Positions 1 to 9,090 of a DNA stretch of 64,000 nucleotides are shown piece by piece. Every line of letters begins with the position of its first letter. The first letter of the stretch is position 1. The translations under genes were made by a program, and so were the position numbers. Under the pieces are notes generated by a model, which ran no database searches, had not been told where the DNA came from, and was given only the letters and a program-made list of their open reading frames with translations. The DNA is from CAVYXK01 sp963708245 (GTDB lineage: Bacteria; Pseudomonadota; Alphaproteobacteria; Acetobacterales; Acetobacteraceae): positions 8,184,001 to 8,248,000 of the forward strand of contig OY970201.1 in NCBI GenBank assembly GCA_963708245.1, read 5' to 3'.

Positions 1-525
1 AGCCTGCTGCTGCAGTTCGACGATCGTGCGGTACTGACCGGCAATATCTGGGGCTATCTCTGGGCGAAGCTCGCTTATGGCGCGATGCTGTTCGCCACAG
101 CGCTCACCAACGAGTCGATGGCCGACTGTCTGGCCTCGCCGTCGCATCGGCCCTTGTTCACCGCCCTGGCGCGCGAGGTGCTGACCGTCGCCGCCCGCGC
201 CAACATCAAGCCCGAGCCGTTCGACGGTTTCGACCCGAGCGCCTATGGCTCCGACGACGGCGCCGTCCGTTCGCTGGATGCGCTGGTCGAGCACAACCGC
301 CGCTCCGCCAAGTCGCATAGCGGCATTTGGCGCGACCTCGCGGTCCGCAAGCGCAAGACCGAGGCCGACCCGCAACTCAGCCCGATTGTAACCACCGCGC
401 GGCAACACGGAATGGATGCGCCGATCACCGCACGGCTGATCGCGATGATCCACGAAATCGAGGAAGGAACCCGGCCGATGGCATGGACGAACCTGGATGA
501 ACTCGCACGGCCAATCGCAGCATGA
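1..525 (+). CDS. Ketopantoate reductase (ApbA/PanE)-like, C-terminal part
   Basis: The reading frame is open from base 1, so the gene begins upstream and only about 174 C-terminal residues are present. The segment NIWGYLWAKLAYGAM (residues about 15-29), followed by a helical bundle containing KSHSGIWRDLAVRKRKTE, resembles the C-terminal ApbA_C domain of 2-dehydropantoate 2-reductases. That family uses NAD(P)H to reduce 2-oxo acids. The gene overlaps the next one by 4 bp (ATGA). It heads a run of coupled genes with an SDR and a peptide-type ABC importer, so it more likely acts in catabolism or modification of the imported compound than in pantothenate synthesis. That role is inference. The NADP-binding half lies outside the window. 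Confidence 0.7.
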   Translation, partial: SLLLQFDDRAVLTGNIWGYLWAKLAYGAMLFATALTNESMADCLASPSHRPLFTALAREVLTVAARANIKPEPFDGFDPSAYGSDDGAVRSLDALVEHNRRSAKSHSGIWRDLAVRKRKTEADPQLSPIVTTARQHGMDAPITARLIAMIHEIEEGTRPMAWTNLDELARPIAA

Positions 526-1280
526 ACATCGATTTCCACGGCCGCACCGCAATCGTCACCGGCGCGGCGCACGGGTTCGGTCGCGCCATCGCCATCCAAT
601 TCGCCACACTCGGTGCACAAGTTTGGGCGACCGACAAGCTGGCGGACGAAGTGGCCGACACCGCCCGCCTCGCCGGCGAACGATGCCACGCGCATCCGCT
701 TGACGTGACCGATCGCGACGCAGTGCAGGCGCTCGCCGCCACGGCGGAAAAAGAAACCGGCCGCATCGACATCCTGGTACATAGCGCCGGCGGCGTCGTC
801 GGCCAGGTCGGCCGCCCGCTGGAAGAGATCACGCCACACGACTGGCACGCCATCATAGAGGTGAACCTGACCGGCGCGTTCTGGTGCACCCAAGCGGTCG
901 CTCCTGCGATGAAGCGCGCGCGACGCGGACGGATCGTCACCATCTCCTCCGGTGCTGGGCTTGGTGTCAGCCTGACCGGCATCCAGGCCTACGCCTCCGC
1001 CAAGGCCGGCGAGATCGGACTGACCCGCCAACTCGCGCACGAGCTTGGCCCGTTCGGCATCACGGTGAACAGCGTCGCCCCCGGCTTCGCCCGCAGCAAC
1101 CCCAGCAGCGAGGCGCAGTGGCAATCATACGGGGAAGAAGGCCAACGCCGCCTGATCGAACGCATCGCACTGCGCCGTCTGGGCACGCCCGAGGACATCA
1201 CCAACGCAGTGCTGTTCCTCGCCTCCGACTACGCCGGCTGGATCAGCGGACAGACGCTCAGCGTGGACGGGGGGAAATGA
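522..1280 (+). CDS. SDR family NAD(P)-dependent oxidoreductase
   Basis: A 252-residue classical short-chain dehydrogenase/reductase. Visible motifs are the Rossmann glycine motif TGAAHGFG (about residues 14-21), HSAGG in place of the usual NAG motif, the ISSGAG serine region, the catalytic YASAK (Y and K four apart), and a C-terminal end ISGQTLSVDGG typical of 3-oxoacyl-ACP-reductase-like SDRs. The cytoplasmic enzyme would oxidise or reduce an alcohol/ketone pair, but the substrate cannot be read from sequence. The start codon overlaps the preceding stop by 4 bp and the stop overlaps the next start by 4 bp, so it is coupled within the transporter operon. Confidence 0.88.
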   Translation: MNIDFHGRTAIVTGAAHGFGRAIAIQFATLGAQVWATDKLADEVADTARLAGERCHAHPLDVTDRDAVQALAATAEKETGRIDILVHSAGGVVGQVGRPLEEITPHDWHAIIEVNLTGAFWCTQAVAPAMKRARRGRIVTISSGAGLGVSLTGIQAYASAKAGEIGLTRQLAHELGPFGITVNSVAPGFARSNPSSEAQWQSYGEEGQRRLIERIALRRLGTPEDITNAVLFLASDYAGWISGQTLSVDGGK

Positions 1281-2281
1281 TCGGCACGATCGGCAGCAGG
1301 CTGGCGCAGCTTCTGCTGGTCATCGTCGGCGTCAGCGTGGTCGTGTTCCTGTTGATGCACGTGCTGCCGGGTGACGTGGCGCAGATGCTGCTGGGCGACA
1401 AGGCCACGCCGCAGTCGCTGGCACGGCTGCGCGCCCAGCTCGGCCTCAACCGGCCGGTCTGGGTGCAATACGGCCGCTTCGCCGCCGGCGCGCTGCACGG
1501 CGATTTCGGGATCTCGCTGCAGACCAATCATCCAGCCTTCGACGACGTGCTGACTGCGTTTCCGGTCACGTTACAGCTTACGCTGGCGTCGCTGTCGATC
1601 GCCACCCTGGTCGGCGTGCCGCTCGGCGTGGCGGCGGCGCTGCGGCCCAATTCGTGGCTCGACCACAGCGCGCTGACAGCGAGCCTGCTCGGCGTATCGA
1701 TGCCGATCTTTTGGTTGGGGCTGATGCTGCTGCTGTTGTTCGGCGGCATTCTCGGCTGGCTGCCGATCGGCGGCCAGATGCCGCCGGAGATGCGACTGCC
1801 CACCGTCACCGGCATGAGCGTGGTCGACGCGGTGCTGACCGGGCGACCGGAGATGATCCTGGAGGCCTTGCGGCATCTGCTGCTGCCGGCTTGCACGCTT
1901 GCCACCGTCCCGCTGGCGCTGATCATGCGTATCACGCGATCCGAGATGCTGGCGGTGATGACGCAGGATCATGTGCGCACCGCCTGGGCAAAAGGCCTGC
2001 CGCCGCGACGCGTGATCGTGCGGCACGTGCTGCGCAATGCGCTGATCCCGGTGGTGACGGTAATCGGCTTGCAGCTCGGACTGCTGCTGTCCGGCGCGGT
2101 GCTGACCGAGACGATCTTTTCTTTGCCCGGACTCGGGCGGCTGATGGTGGATTCCATCCTGTCGCGAGACTATCCGGTGGTGCAGGCGGGCGCATTGTTC
2201 ATCGCCGTCGTGTTCGTATTGGTGAACCTGCTCGTCGATATCGGCTACGGGTTTCTCGACCCCAGGATCCGGCGCGGATGA
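1277..2281 (+). CDS. ABC transporter permease, DppB/OppB type
   Basis: A 334-residue inner-membrane permease of the peptide/opine/nickel importer family. The N-terminus (SRLAQLLLVIVGVSVVVFLL) is a membrane helix followed by the family's LPGD motif near residue 32. The EAA-type cytoplasmic loop for ATPase docking is near residues 230-250 (RTAWAKGLPPRRVIVRHVLR). The reading frame stays open far upstream, but the ATG at 1277 is chosen because it forms an ATGA overlap with the SDR stop and starts directly at the hydrophobic N-terminus. It pairs with the DppC-like permease that follows. Confidence 0.9.
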   Translation: MIGTIGSRLAQLLLVIVGVSVVVFLLMHVLPGDVAQMLLGDKATPQSLARLRAQLGLNRPVWVQYGRFAAGALHGDFGISLQTNHPAFDDVLTAFPVTLQLTLASLSIATLVGVPLGVAAALRPNSWLDHSALTASLLGVSMPIFWLGLMLLLLFGGILGWLPIGGQMPPEMRLPTVTGMSVVDAVLTGRPEMILEALRHLLLPACTLATVPLALIMRITRSEMLAVMTQDHVRTAWAKGLPPRRVIVRHVLRNALIPVVTVIGLQLGLLLSGAVLTETIFSLPGLGRLMVDSILSRDYPVVQAGALFIAVVFVLVNLLVDIGYGFLDPRIRRG

Positions 2282-3150
2282 GCGTGACGCTGGCGCAACG
2301 CCCGGTCATCGAGAGCCCCGGGCGGCAAGCTGCACGCGCGCTGCTGCACCGCGGCAGCGTGCGGATCGGGCTGGTGCTCGTGCTCGGCTTCCTGGCACTG
2401 ACGATCCTGGCGCCGCTGGTCTCGCCGTACGATCCCACCGATCAGGATCTGTCCAACGCCCTGTCGCCACCATCGCTCGATCATCTGTTCGGGGCGGACC
2501 AGTACGGACGCGACGTGCTCAGCCGGGTGCTGTACGGCACCCGCGACGCACTGCTGGCGATCGTCGTCGCCGACGGGATCGCGCTAGGCGCCGGCGGCCT
2601 GCTGGGCTTAGTGGCGGGCTTTATCGGCGGTGCAGTCGATGCGGTGATCATGCGCATTGTCGATGTGCTGCTGGCGTTCCCCTATCTTCTGCTGGCGCTG
2701 ATCATAGTCGCCGCCCTGGGGCCTAGCCTGACCAACGCGCTGATCGCCATCGGCATCGTCTATACGCCGCAATATGCGCGGATGATGCGCGGGCAGGTGC
2801 TTGCGACGCGCACGGCCGACTACGTGCGTGCCGCCCGCGCGCTGGGCAGCAGCCGCGCGCGCCTGATGCTGCGCCATGTCCTGCCCAACTGCTTCACGCC
2901 CGTGCTGGTGCTGGCAACGTTGCAGGCGGGCTCTGTGGTGGTAGAGACGGCTGGCCTCGCTTTTCTCGGTCTGGGCGCGCAGCCGCCGGCTGCCGATTGG
3001 GGCGCGATGCTAGCGGATGGACACGACTATTTCCTGTCTGCCTGGTGGATCGCGACCTTTCCCGGTCTGGCGATTTTCGTCGTTGTGCTCGGCTTCAACC
3101 TGATCGGCGACGCGCTGCGCGACTATTCCGACCCTCGGCGACGGCAATGA
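2278..3150 (+). CDS. ABC transporter permease, DppC/OppC type
   Basis: A 290-residue inner-membrane permease, second subunit of the importer. After a short cytoplasmic leader comes a membrane helix, then the typical DppC segment HLFGADQYGRDVLSRVLYG (about residues 74-92) and an EAA-like loop (DYVRAARALGSSRARLMLRH). It starts on the ATGA overlapping the stop of the DppB-like gene. Longer in-frame starts inside that gene are unlikely. Together the two permeases form the translocation channel. Confidence 0.9.
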   Translation: MSVTLAQRPVIESPGRQAARALLHRGSVRIGLVLVLGFLALTILAPLVSPYDPTDQDLSNALSPPSLDHLFGADQYGRDVLSRVLYGTRDALLAIVVADGIALGAGGLLGLVAGFIGGAVDAVIMRIVDVLLAFPYLLLALIIVAALGPSLTNALIAIGIVYTPQYARMMRGQVLATRTADYVRAARALGSSRARLMLRHVLPNCFTPVLVLATLQAGSVVVETAGLAFLGLGAQPPAADWGAMLADGHDYFLSAWWIATFPGLAIFVVVLGFNLIGDALRDYSDPRRRQ

Positions 3151-4154
3151 CCACGCGGCTGCTCGAAGTCTCCGGCCTCACGGTGGGCTTCGCGACCGCT
3201 GGTCACGTGGTTCCGGTGGTGCGCGACCTGTCGTTTCAACTGGATCGTGGCGAGACGCTGGTGATCGTCGGCGAGTCTGGGTCCGGGAAATCGGTGACCT
3301 GCCTCGCGCTGATGGGGCTGCTGGCACGCCCGGCGGGGCGCGTACTCGCCGGCGCCATGCGGTTTGCCTGCAAGGACGGGACGGTACGCGACATTGCCCG
3401 GCTGGAGCCGCACGACATGCAGCGCATCCGCGGCGCCGAGATCGCGATGATTTTTCAGGAGCCAATGACCTCGCTGAATCCGGTGTACACGATTGGCGAG
3501 CAGATCGTCGAAGCAGTGCAGTTTCATGATGCCGTTTCAGCGCGTGCGGCGCGGACGCGCGCGGCGGAGATGCTGGCGCTGCTCGGCATCCCCGACCCGG
3601 CGGCTCGGCTCGATTCCTATCCGCATGAGCTCTCCGGCGGGATGCGTCAGCGGGCGATGATCGGCATGGCGCTGGCGTGCCGACCGGCGCTGCTGATTGC
3701 CGACGAGCCGACCACGGCGCTCGACGTGACGGTGCAGGCGCAGATCCTTGATCTCTTGCGCCGGCTGCAACGTGAGCTGGGCATGGCGATGATCTTCGTC
3801 ACCCACAATCTCGGCGTCGCCGGGGAAATCGCGGACAATGTGCTGGTGATGTATGCCGGCCAGTGCGCCGAGTCAGGACCGCGCGAAGCGGTGTTCGCCA
3901 CCCCGCGCCTGCCATACACGATGGGCCTGCTGCGTGCGGTGCCGCGGCTCGGGCTGGACCGTGCGACCGGACCGTTGGCGACGATACCGGGCAGCGTGCC
4001 CGATCTCGCGCACCTGCCGCTCGGCTGTGCCTTCAATCCGCGCTGCGCCTTCTTCCGTCCTGGCCTGTGCGATGCGCGCGCGCCGGAGCTGGAGTCGTGC
4101 GGCGAGGGACACCAGGTGCGCTGTCTGCGCTGGCAGGACATCGCCGCCGAATGA
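3147..4154 (+). CDS. ABC transporter ATP-binding protein, DppD/OppD type
   Basis: A 335-residue cytoplasmic ATPase of the importer. Motifs in order are Walker A GESGSGKS (residues 42-49), signature LSGGMRQ (162-168), Walker B LLIADE (182-187) and the D-loop ALDVT. The C-terminal oligopeptide/dipeptide extension contains cysteines (CAFNPRCAFFRPGLCD) as in DppD/OppD proteins, where such residues can bind an iron-sulfur cluster. The start overlaps the previous stop (ATGA) and the stop overlaps the next start. Confidence 0.92.
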   Translation: MTTRLLEVSGLTVGFATAGHVVPVVRDLSFQLDRGETLVIVGESGSGKSVTCLALMGLLARPAGRVLAGAMRFACKDGTVRDIARLEPHDMQRIRGAEIAMIFQEPMTSLNPVYTIGEQIVEAVQFHDAVSARAARTRAAEMLALLGIPDPAARLDSYPHELSGGMRQRAMIGMALACRPALLIADEPTTALDVTVQAQILDLLRRLQRELGMAMIFVTHNLGVAGEIADNVLVMYAGQCAESGPREAVFATPRLPYTMGLLRAVPRLGLDRATGPLATIPGSVPDLAHLPLGCAFNPRCAFFRPGLCDARAPELESCGEGHQVRCLRWQDIAAE

Positions 4155-5122
4155 CCGCTCCCTTGTTGGATGTGCAACACCTGTCTGTGCACTTTCACCG
4201 CCCTGGCCTGCTGTCGCGGGCGCGCCCTGTGCGTGCTGTCGATGACGTGTCGTTCTCGATCGCACCGCACGAGGTCGTCGGGCTGGTGGGCAAATCCGGC
4301 TCCGGCAAGACCACGATCGGCAATGCGGTGCTGCGCCTGCTTCAGCCAGCATCGGGGCGCATCCTGTTTGCGGCCGAGGACGTCACTGCACTGCCGGAGC
4401 GTCGTTTGAAGCCGTTTCGCCGGCGCGTGCAGCCGATCTTCCAGGACCCGTTCGGCTCGCTCGATCCCCGTATGACCGTCGAGGCGATCCTGACGGAGCC
4501 GCTCATCATCCACGGGGTCGGACGGAACCGCACTGACCGGGCCGAGCGGGCTGCGGCGCTGCTGCGTCTGGTTGGTCTGCCTCCGGACGCGTTAGCGCGC
4601 TACCCGCACCAGTTTTCCGGCGGCCAGCGCCAACGCATTGGCATCGCTCGCGCCCTGGCGCTGGAGCCCCAACTGATTGTTGCCGATGAAGCGGTCTCCG
4701 CACTGGATGTTTCGCTACAAGCGCAGATCGTCAACCTGTTGTGCGAGTTGCAGCAGAACCTAGGGCTGGCGATGTTGTTCATCGCGCACGACCTCGCAGT
4801 GGTGGAGTATGTCTCCGACCGCGTGATCGTGCTCTACCTGGGCCGCGTGATGGAGAGCGCCGCGGCACACGACCTCTATCGCCACCCGCGTCACCCCTAT
4901 ACGGAGGCGCTGCTGTCGGCAGTGTTGGAGCCTGGCGTCGGCGCCACCAACAAACGCATCCTGCTGGAAGGCGACCCGCCGAGCCCGGCCAATCCGCCCT
5001 CCGGCTGTGTCTTTCGAACCCGCTGCCGCTATGCACTGCCAGCCTGCGCGGGAGCCGTCCCGCCGCTCCGCCCTGTCGGTGACGGCCACGCAACCGCCTG
5101 CATCAGGAACGACATTCTGTAG
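4151..5122 (+). CDS. ABC transporter ATP-binding protein, DppF/OppF type
   Basis: A 323-residue second ATPase of the importer. Walker A is GKSGSGKT (47-54), the signature is FSGGQRQ (155-161) and Walker B is LIVADE (175-180). The C-terminal oligo_HPY extension includes CVFRTRCRYALPAC. The GRVME and HPYTEALLSAV stretches are typical of DppF/OppF. The ATG at 4151 follows directly on the DppD-like stop with a 4-bp overlap. The operon ends here, followed by a strong hairpin. Confidence 0.92.
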   Translation: MTAPLLDVQHLSVHFHRPGLLSRARPVRAVDDVSFSIAPHEVVGLVGKSGSGKTTIGNAVLRLLQPASGRILFAAEDVTALPERRLKPFRRRVQPIFQDPFGSLDPRMTVEAILTEPLIIHGVGRNRTDRAERAAALLRLVGLPPDALARYPHQFSGGQRQRIGIARALALEPQLIVADEAVSALDVSLQAQIVNLLCELQQNLGLAMLFIAHDLAVVEYVSDRVIVLYLGRVMESAAAHDLYRHPRHPYTEALLSAVLEPGVGATNKRILLEGDPPSPANPPSGCVFRTRCRYALPACAGAVPPLRPVGDGHATACIRNDIL

Positions 5123-5133
5123 GGTCGTCATAA

Positions 5134-5164
5134 CTCCCTCTCCCCCACTTTGGGGGAGAGGGAG
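5134..5164. terminator. 14-bp perfect hairpin between convergent transporter genes
   Basis: A perfect inverted repeat lies between the stops of the DppF-like gene (+) and the binding-protein gene (-). The arms CTCCCTCTCCCCCA (5134-5147) and TGGGGGAGAGGGAG (5151-5164) are separated by a 3-base loop. No clear T-run follows on either strand, so a bidirectional terminator is inferred from position and symmetry. It may instead belong to a family of intergenic polypyrimidine palindromes also seen near 12472 and 59471. Confidence 0.55.
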
Positions 5165-5174
5165 GGGGGACCGG

Positions 5175-6728
5175 CTACCTCCCGAGCGACACCTTCTCCA
5201 TATCGAAGAACATCTGCGTCGGGTTGAGTTGGTAGCCATGCACATTGGTCCGAATCGCCCGCACCTGCTCGACCGAGTTCACGAACAGCCAAGGCGCGCC
5301 CTGCCAGACCAGCTTCTGCACCTGCTGATAGATCGCCACGCGCTTGGCATGGTCGCTCTCCGCCAGGCCCTGGACACACAGACGGTCCACGTCGGCATTA
5401 TGATACCGCGTCGTGTCATCAACCGGATTGCGTGAGCTATACAGCTCGCAAACGATGTTGTCCGGATCGCCGTTGTCGCCGGTCCAACCCACCATGAACA
5501 GGTTATTGTACTTACCGCTGCGCACGGTTGACAGGAACGCCCCCATGTCGAGCTTGCGCACCTCGGCGTTGATACCGATCTTTTTGAGATAGCCCGAGAT
5601 CGCCACCGCAAGATCGGGACCGGCCGAGTTATAGCCGCGCGGCGTGTTGTAAGTCAGAAACTCGATCGACATCGGCGTCTTTACTCCGGCCTCGTCCAGC
5701 ATCTTCTTCGCCAATGTCGGATTGTACGTGTAGGGCGGCTGCTGCGGCTGGAAACTCCATTCCGAGGCCGGCATCGGCGAGACCATCGGCACCGCATAGC
5801 CCTTGAACAGCGCCTTATCGATAGCATTGCGATCGATCGCGTAGTTCAACGCCTGGCGCACCTTCACGTTGTCGAACGGCGGCGTGTCCGTCGGCATCCC
5901 CATGCCGCTGACTGCCAGGCCGGGTTGCGTCAGGAGCTTGATCGATTTGTCCGCCTGCAGTGCCGGCAGAACCGTGCTGCTGACGTCGCCCAGGATCTGG
6001 ATATCGCCGCTCTTCAGCGCCAGCAGCGCCGCCTGCGGGTCGGGGTACTCCTTGAAGATCAGGTGATCGACATGCGGCTTGCCGTTCCAGTACGCCTGGT
6101 TCGCATCCAGCGTGATCGAGTCCCGGGGCTTCCAGTCGCGGAAGATGAACGGGCCGCTGCCGACCGGATTGTTGCGGAAGTTCTTGCCGTATTTAGCCGC
6201 TGCGGTGGGGCTGACCACGCCGTTCCATACCATCGCCAGGCTGGTGATGAACGGCGCATTGGGCTGCTTCAGCTTAAACGTCACGGTGTAATCATCGACC
6301 TTGTCCACCGAAGTGACGTCGCCATAAGTGAAGTCGATATAGCTCTCGACCGGCCCGGTGTTATAAATATAGATTGGGCTCGACTTATCCAGCTGACGGT
6401 TGATTCCTTGGATATAGGTGTCGGCATTGAACGGCGTGCCGTCCTGGAACTTCACGTCATTGCGCAGCTTGAACGTGTAGCTCAACCCGTCTTCCGTAAC
6501 GGTCCAGCTCTGTGCCAGTCCCGGTTCCGGTTCGACCGTTCCGGGCTTGTACTTCACCAGGCTGTCGTAGATCGTCGCCATCACGAAGCCGGAGGTGTTG
6601 TTCAGTACCGCTTCCGGATCGAGCCCGGTCGGGTCAGCGGCGATCCCGATCACCAGCGTGGTGTCGGCATGTGCGGCGCCGATGCACAGCGATGCCGCCA
6701 GGCACGCCGCGGCGAATATCCGTTGCAT
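5175..6728 (-). CDS. ABC transporter substrate-binding protein, family 5 (peptide/nickel type)
   Basis: A 517-residue periplasmic binding protein, the probable receptor of the importer encoded convergently next to it. It starts at the ATG at 6728, preceded by GGGGAGG, and has a clear signal peptide (MQRIFAAACLAASLCIGAAHA, then DTT). Typical SBP_bac_5 landmarks follow: DPTGLDPEAVLNNTSGFV near the mature N-terminus, WTVTEDGLSYTFKLRNDVKF, and the VRQALNYAIDRN segment in the middle. The ligand (peptide, glutathione, nickel or other) cannot be deduced. Confidence 0.9.
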   Translation of the reverse strand: MQRIFAAACLAASLCIGAAHADTTLVIGIAADPTGLDPEAVLNNTSGFVMATIYDSLVKYKPGTVEPEPGLAQSWTVTEDGLSYTFKLRNDVKFQDGTPFNADTYIQGINRQLDKSSPIYIYNTGPVESYIDFTYGDVTSVDKVDDYTVTFKLKQPNAPFITSLAMVWNGVVSPTAAAKYGKNFRNNPVGSGPFIFRDWKPRDSITLDANQAYWNGKPHVDHLIFKEYPDPQAALLALKSGDIQILGDVSSTVLPALQADKSIKLLTQPGLAVSGMGMPTDTPPFDNVKVRQALNYAIDRNAIDKALFKGYAVPMVSPMPASEWSFQPQQPPYTYNPTLAKKMLDEAGVKTPMSIEFLTYNTPRGYNSAGPDLAVAISGYLKKIGINAEVRKLDMGAFLSTVRSGKYNNLFMVGWTGDNGDPDNIVCELYSSRNPVDDTTRYHNADVDRLCVQGLAESDHAKRVAIYQQVQKLVWQGAPWLFVNSVEQVRAIRTNVHGYQLNPTQMFFDMEKVSLGR

Positions 6729-6871
6729 TATTGCCTCCCCATTCCTGCAACACGATACTGGGACGCTATGCGGCGGCGGCCGGCAACACAAGCCGGGCGC
6801 CGAAGAAGCTCACTCGCCTCGAGCCGATGCGTGGTGCAGTATCGTGGCATTGCTGGAGCTTGGAGGATGGC

Positions 6872-8161
6872 ATGGCGGAAATGACCCGCAGTGCGCGGGA
6901 AACCGAGTTGATGGAAACGGCGCGCCGGGTGCTGCCTGGCGGCAGCTTCGGCAACATGCCGGCCGACATCATCATCGACCGAGGCCGCGCCGGCCATGTC
7001 TGGGACATCAGCGGCAATGAGTATATCGACTACCTGCTGGGCTCCGGACCGGCCTTCGTCGGCCATGCGCATCCCGAGGTAATGGCGGCGGTGCAGGAGC
7101 AGCTTCCGCGCGGCTCGACCTTCTTCGCCGAGAACGAACCCGGCATCCGGCTGGCCGCCGAGATCGTCGCCGCGGTGCCCTGCGCGCAGAAGGTGCGCTT
7201 CGTCTCCAGCGGCACCGAGGCCGATGCCTACGCCATGCGCGTCGCCCGCGCCTTCCGCCGGCGCGACAAGATCCTGAAATTCGAAGGCGGCTACCACGGC
7301 ATGAGCGATTACTCGCTGATGAGCCTGGCGCCGAAACGGCCAGGGAACTTCCCGCAGCCCGTGCCCGATTCGCCGGGCATTCCGCAGAGCGTGCGCGACG
7401 AGGTCCTGATCGCCCCGTTCAACGACCCCGACATGGCGGCGAACCTGATTGCCGAGCGCCATGACGAGCTGGGCGGCGTGATCGTCGAGCCGTTCCAGCG
7501 GCTGATCGCGCCGCGTCCCGGCTTCCTGCAGGCGCTGCGGGAGGTCACGGGACGCTACGAAGTGCCGCTGATCTTCGACGAGGTGGTCACCGGGTTCCGC
7601 TTCGCTTGGGGCGGGGCACAGGAATATTACGGCGTGGTACCGGACATCTGCACGCTGGGCAAGATCATTGGCGGCGGCTTCCCGCTGGCCGCGATTGCTG
7701 GGCGCGACGACATCATGGCGCATTTCGACCGCGCGAAGGTGGGCGAAGACCGCGTCCTGATGCAGGTCGGCACGCTGTCCGGCAATCCGGTCGCCGCGAC
7801 CGCGGGTCTGGCGACGCTACAAATCCTGAAGCGGCCCGGCGCATACGAGCAGGTCTTCGCCACCGGGCGCGCGCTGATCGAGGGGATTACTCGCATCCTG
7901 AGAGAGGCCGGCCTCCCAGGGCAGGTGATCGGCGCGCCGCCAATGTTCGACACCGTGTTCACCGAGGCGGAGGTGCGCGACTACCGCGCCGTGCTGGGCG
8001 CTAATGCCGAGCTGCAGAAGCGCCTCGCGCGCGGACTGCGCAAGCACGGTGTGCTGAAAAGCGAGAACAAGTGCTACGTCTCGCTGGCCCACACTGCGGA
8101 TGATGTCCACGACACGCTGGCGGCGTATCAGGAAGCGGTGGCGGAGCTGCGCTCACGCTGA
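6872..8161 (+). CDS. Class III PLP aminotransferase, glutamate-1-semialdehyde aminomutase-like
   Basis: A 429-residue cytoplasmic PLP enzyme. It shows SSGTEADAYAMRVARA (about 112-127), the phosphate-proximal YHGM (141-144), the cofactor-binding Asp in IFDEV (D236) and the PLP lysine in TLGKIIGGGFP (K264). The overall pattern is that of glutamate-1-semialdehyde 2,1-aminomutase relatives. Its place among transporter and catabolic genes argues for amine or amino-acid catabolism rather than tetrapyrrole synthesis. The ATG at 6872 has GGAGG 5 bases upstream. Its 3' end overlaps the convergent GNAT gene by 9 bp. Confidence 0.85.
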   Translation: MAEMTRSARETELMETARRVLPGGSFGNMPADIIIDRGRAGHVWDISGNEYIDYLLGSGPAFVGHAHPEVMAAVQEQLPRGSTFFAENEPGIRLAAEIVAAVPCAQKVRFVSSGTEADAYAMRVARAFRRRDKILKFEGGYHGMSDYSLMSLAPKRPGNFPQPVPDSPGIPQSVRDEVLIAPFNDPDMAANLIAERHDELGGVIVEPFQRLIAPRPGFLQALREVTGRYEVPLIFDEVVTGFRFAWGGAQEYYGVVPDICTLGKIIGGGFPLAAIAGRDDIMAHFDRAKVGEDRVLMQVGTLSGNPVAATAGLATLQILKRPGAYEQVFATGRALIEGITRILREAGLPGQVIGAPPMFDTVFTEAEVRDYRAVLGANAELQKRLARGLRKHGVLKSENKCYVSLAHTADDVHDTLAAYQEAVAELRSR

Positions 8162-8683
8162 CGTGATGGGCAGCGGCACAAGGTCGAGCCACCGCATCTC
8201 CTCGTCGCGGTAATCGCCTGGCGCAAGCCTGAGCGCTCGGCGCTCAATTCCATACGGCACGAACCCGGCGCGATCGTACAGCGCGCGGGCAGCCTCGTTG
8301 CCGACCGTGACCGCGAGCTGCACGATCTCCACGCCGGGCGTGTTGCGCGCGTGCTCGATCACGCTCCTTAGCAGCGCCGTGGCGATGCCACGACCGCGGA
8401 CGGCCGGGCGCACATACATGCCCCAGAGCGTGCTCTTGTGGCGCCCCTTGGCATTTTTCTCGACACGGAATCCGGCGACGCCAACAAGCCCAGCGTCGTC
8501 GTCGAGGAACGCGCCGAAGACGCCATCTGGCGGTTCGGGGGCGACTCGCCGGGCGAAATCGGCTGCCGTCAGGCGCTGCTCCTCCTCGAACGAGGAGCCG
8601 AACGCCTCGGGACAAGAACGCAACGCCTCGAGCCTGATCTCGCGAAACGCCGCCGCATCGCTGCTGTCGAGCCGGCGGATCAC
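8153..8683 (-). CDS. GNAT family N-acetyltransferase
   Basis: A 176-residue cytoplasmic acetyltransferase. The acetyl-CoA motif A is visible as YVRPAVRGRGIATALLRSV, followed by VGNEAARALYDRAGFVPYG, a typical GNAT motif-B end. The GTG at 8683 is chosen because it overlaps the upstream stop as GTGA and begins right at the conserved VIRRLDSSDAAAFREIRLEA. A longer form would need an upstream start inside the neighbouring gene. The acceptor substrate is unknown. Confidence 0.85.
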   Translation of the reverse strand: MIRRLDSSDAAAFREIRLEALRSCPEAFGSSFEEEQRLTAADFARRVAPEPPDGVFGAFLDDDAGLVGVAGFRVEKNAKGRHKSTLWGMYVRPAVRGRGIATALLRSVIEHARNTPGVEIVQLAVTVGNEAARALYDRAGFVPYGIERRALRLAPGDYRDEEMRWLDLVPLPITSA

Positions 8684-9072
8684 CGTTCGGAGCGCATTTC
8701 CGCGAACACCTCGCGTGCAGTAAGCAGCGCCTCGCGCACCAATGGCAGGCCGACATAGCCGGAGAGATGCAGCAGTGCCTCGACCAGCTCGTCCTCGGTC
8801 CAACCCTGGCGGAGCGCCATGCGAACATGGATCCCTAGCTCCGGCGTACGCCCTGTGGCAGTATCAGAAACCACGCAGATGAGCGCCCGCGTCTTGGTAT
8901 CCAGCCCCGGACGCGCCCACAAACCGCCAAACACCGCCTCGGTCGAGTACTCGGCGAACTTCCGCATGATGTCATCGGTATAGACAGTCTTCTCCAGCCG
9001 ATCGGCATATGCATCGCCCATCAGCTTGCGGCGCATCGCCCGGCCCTGCTCCAGCCTGCTGCTTTCGGCCAT
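8680..9072 (-). CDS. Carboxymuconolactone decarboxylase family protein
   Basis: A 130-residue all-helical protein matching the carboxymuconolactone decarboxylase (CMD) family: an N-terminal MGDAYADRLEKTVYTDDIMR and a core LDTKTRALICVVSDTATGR and ELGIHVRMALRQGWTEDELVEALLH. The spacing of the conserved helices resembles PcaC-type decarboxylases. There is no CxxC as in AhpD peroxidases, so a lyase-like or unknown function is more likely than a redox role. It is translationally coupled (GTGA) to the downstream GNAT gene. Confidence 0.85.
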   Translation of the reverse strand: MAESSRLEQGRAMRRKLMGDAYADRLEKTVYTDDIMRKFAEYSTEAVFGGLWARPGLDTKTRALICVVSDTATGRTPELGIHVRMALRQGWTEDELVEALLHLSGYVGLPLVREALLTAREVFAEMRSER

Positions 9073-9090
9073 CCTGTCCCCTTCCCCGCT

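Noticed and set aside
5925..6884. Long frame antisense to the binding-protein gene
   Set aside because: Composition and lack of motifs indicate a shadow of the real minus-strand gene with GC-rich codons.
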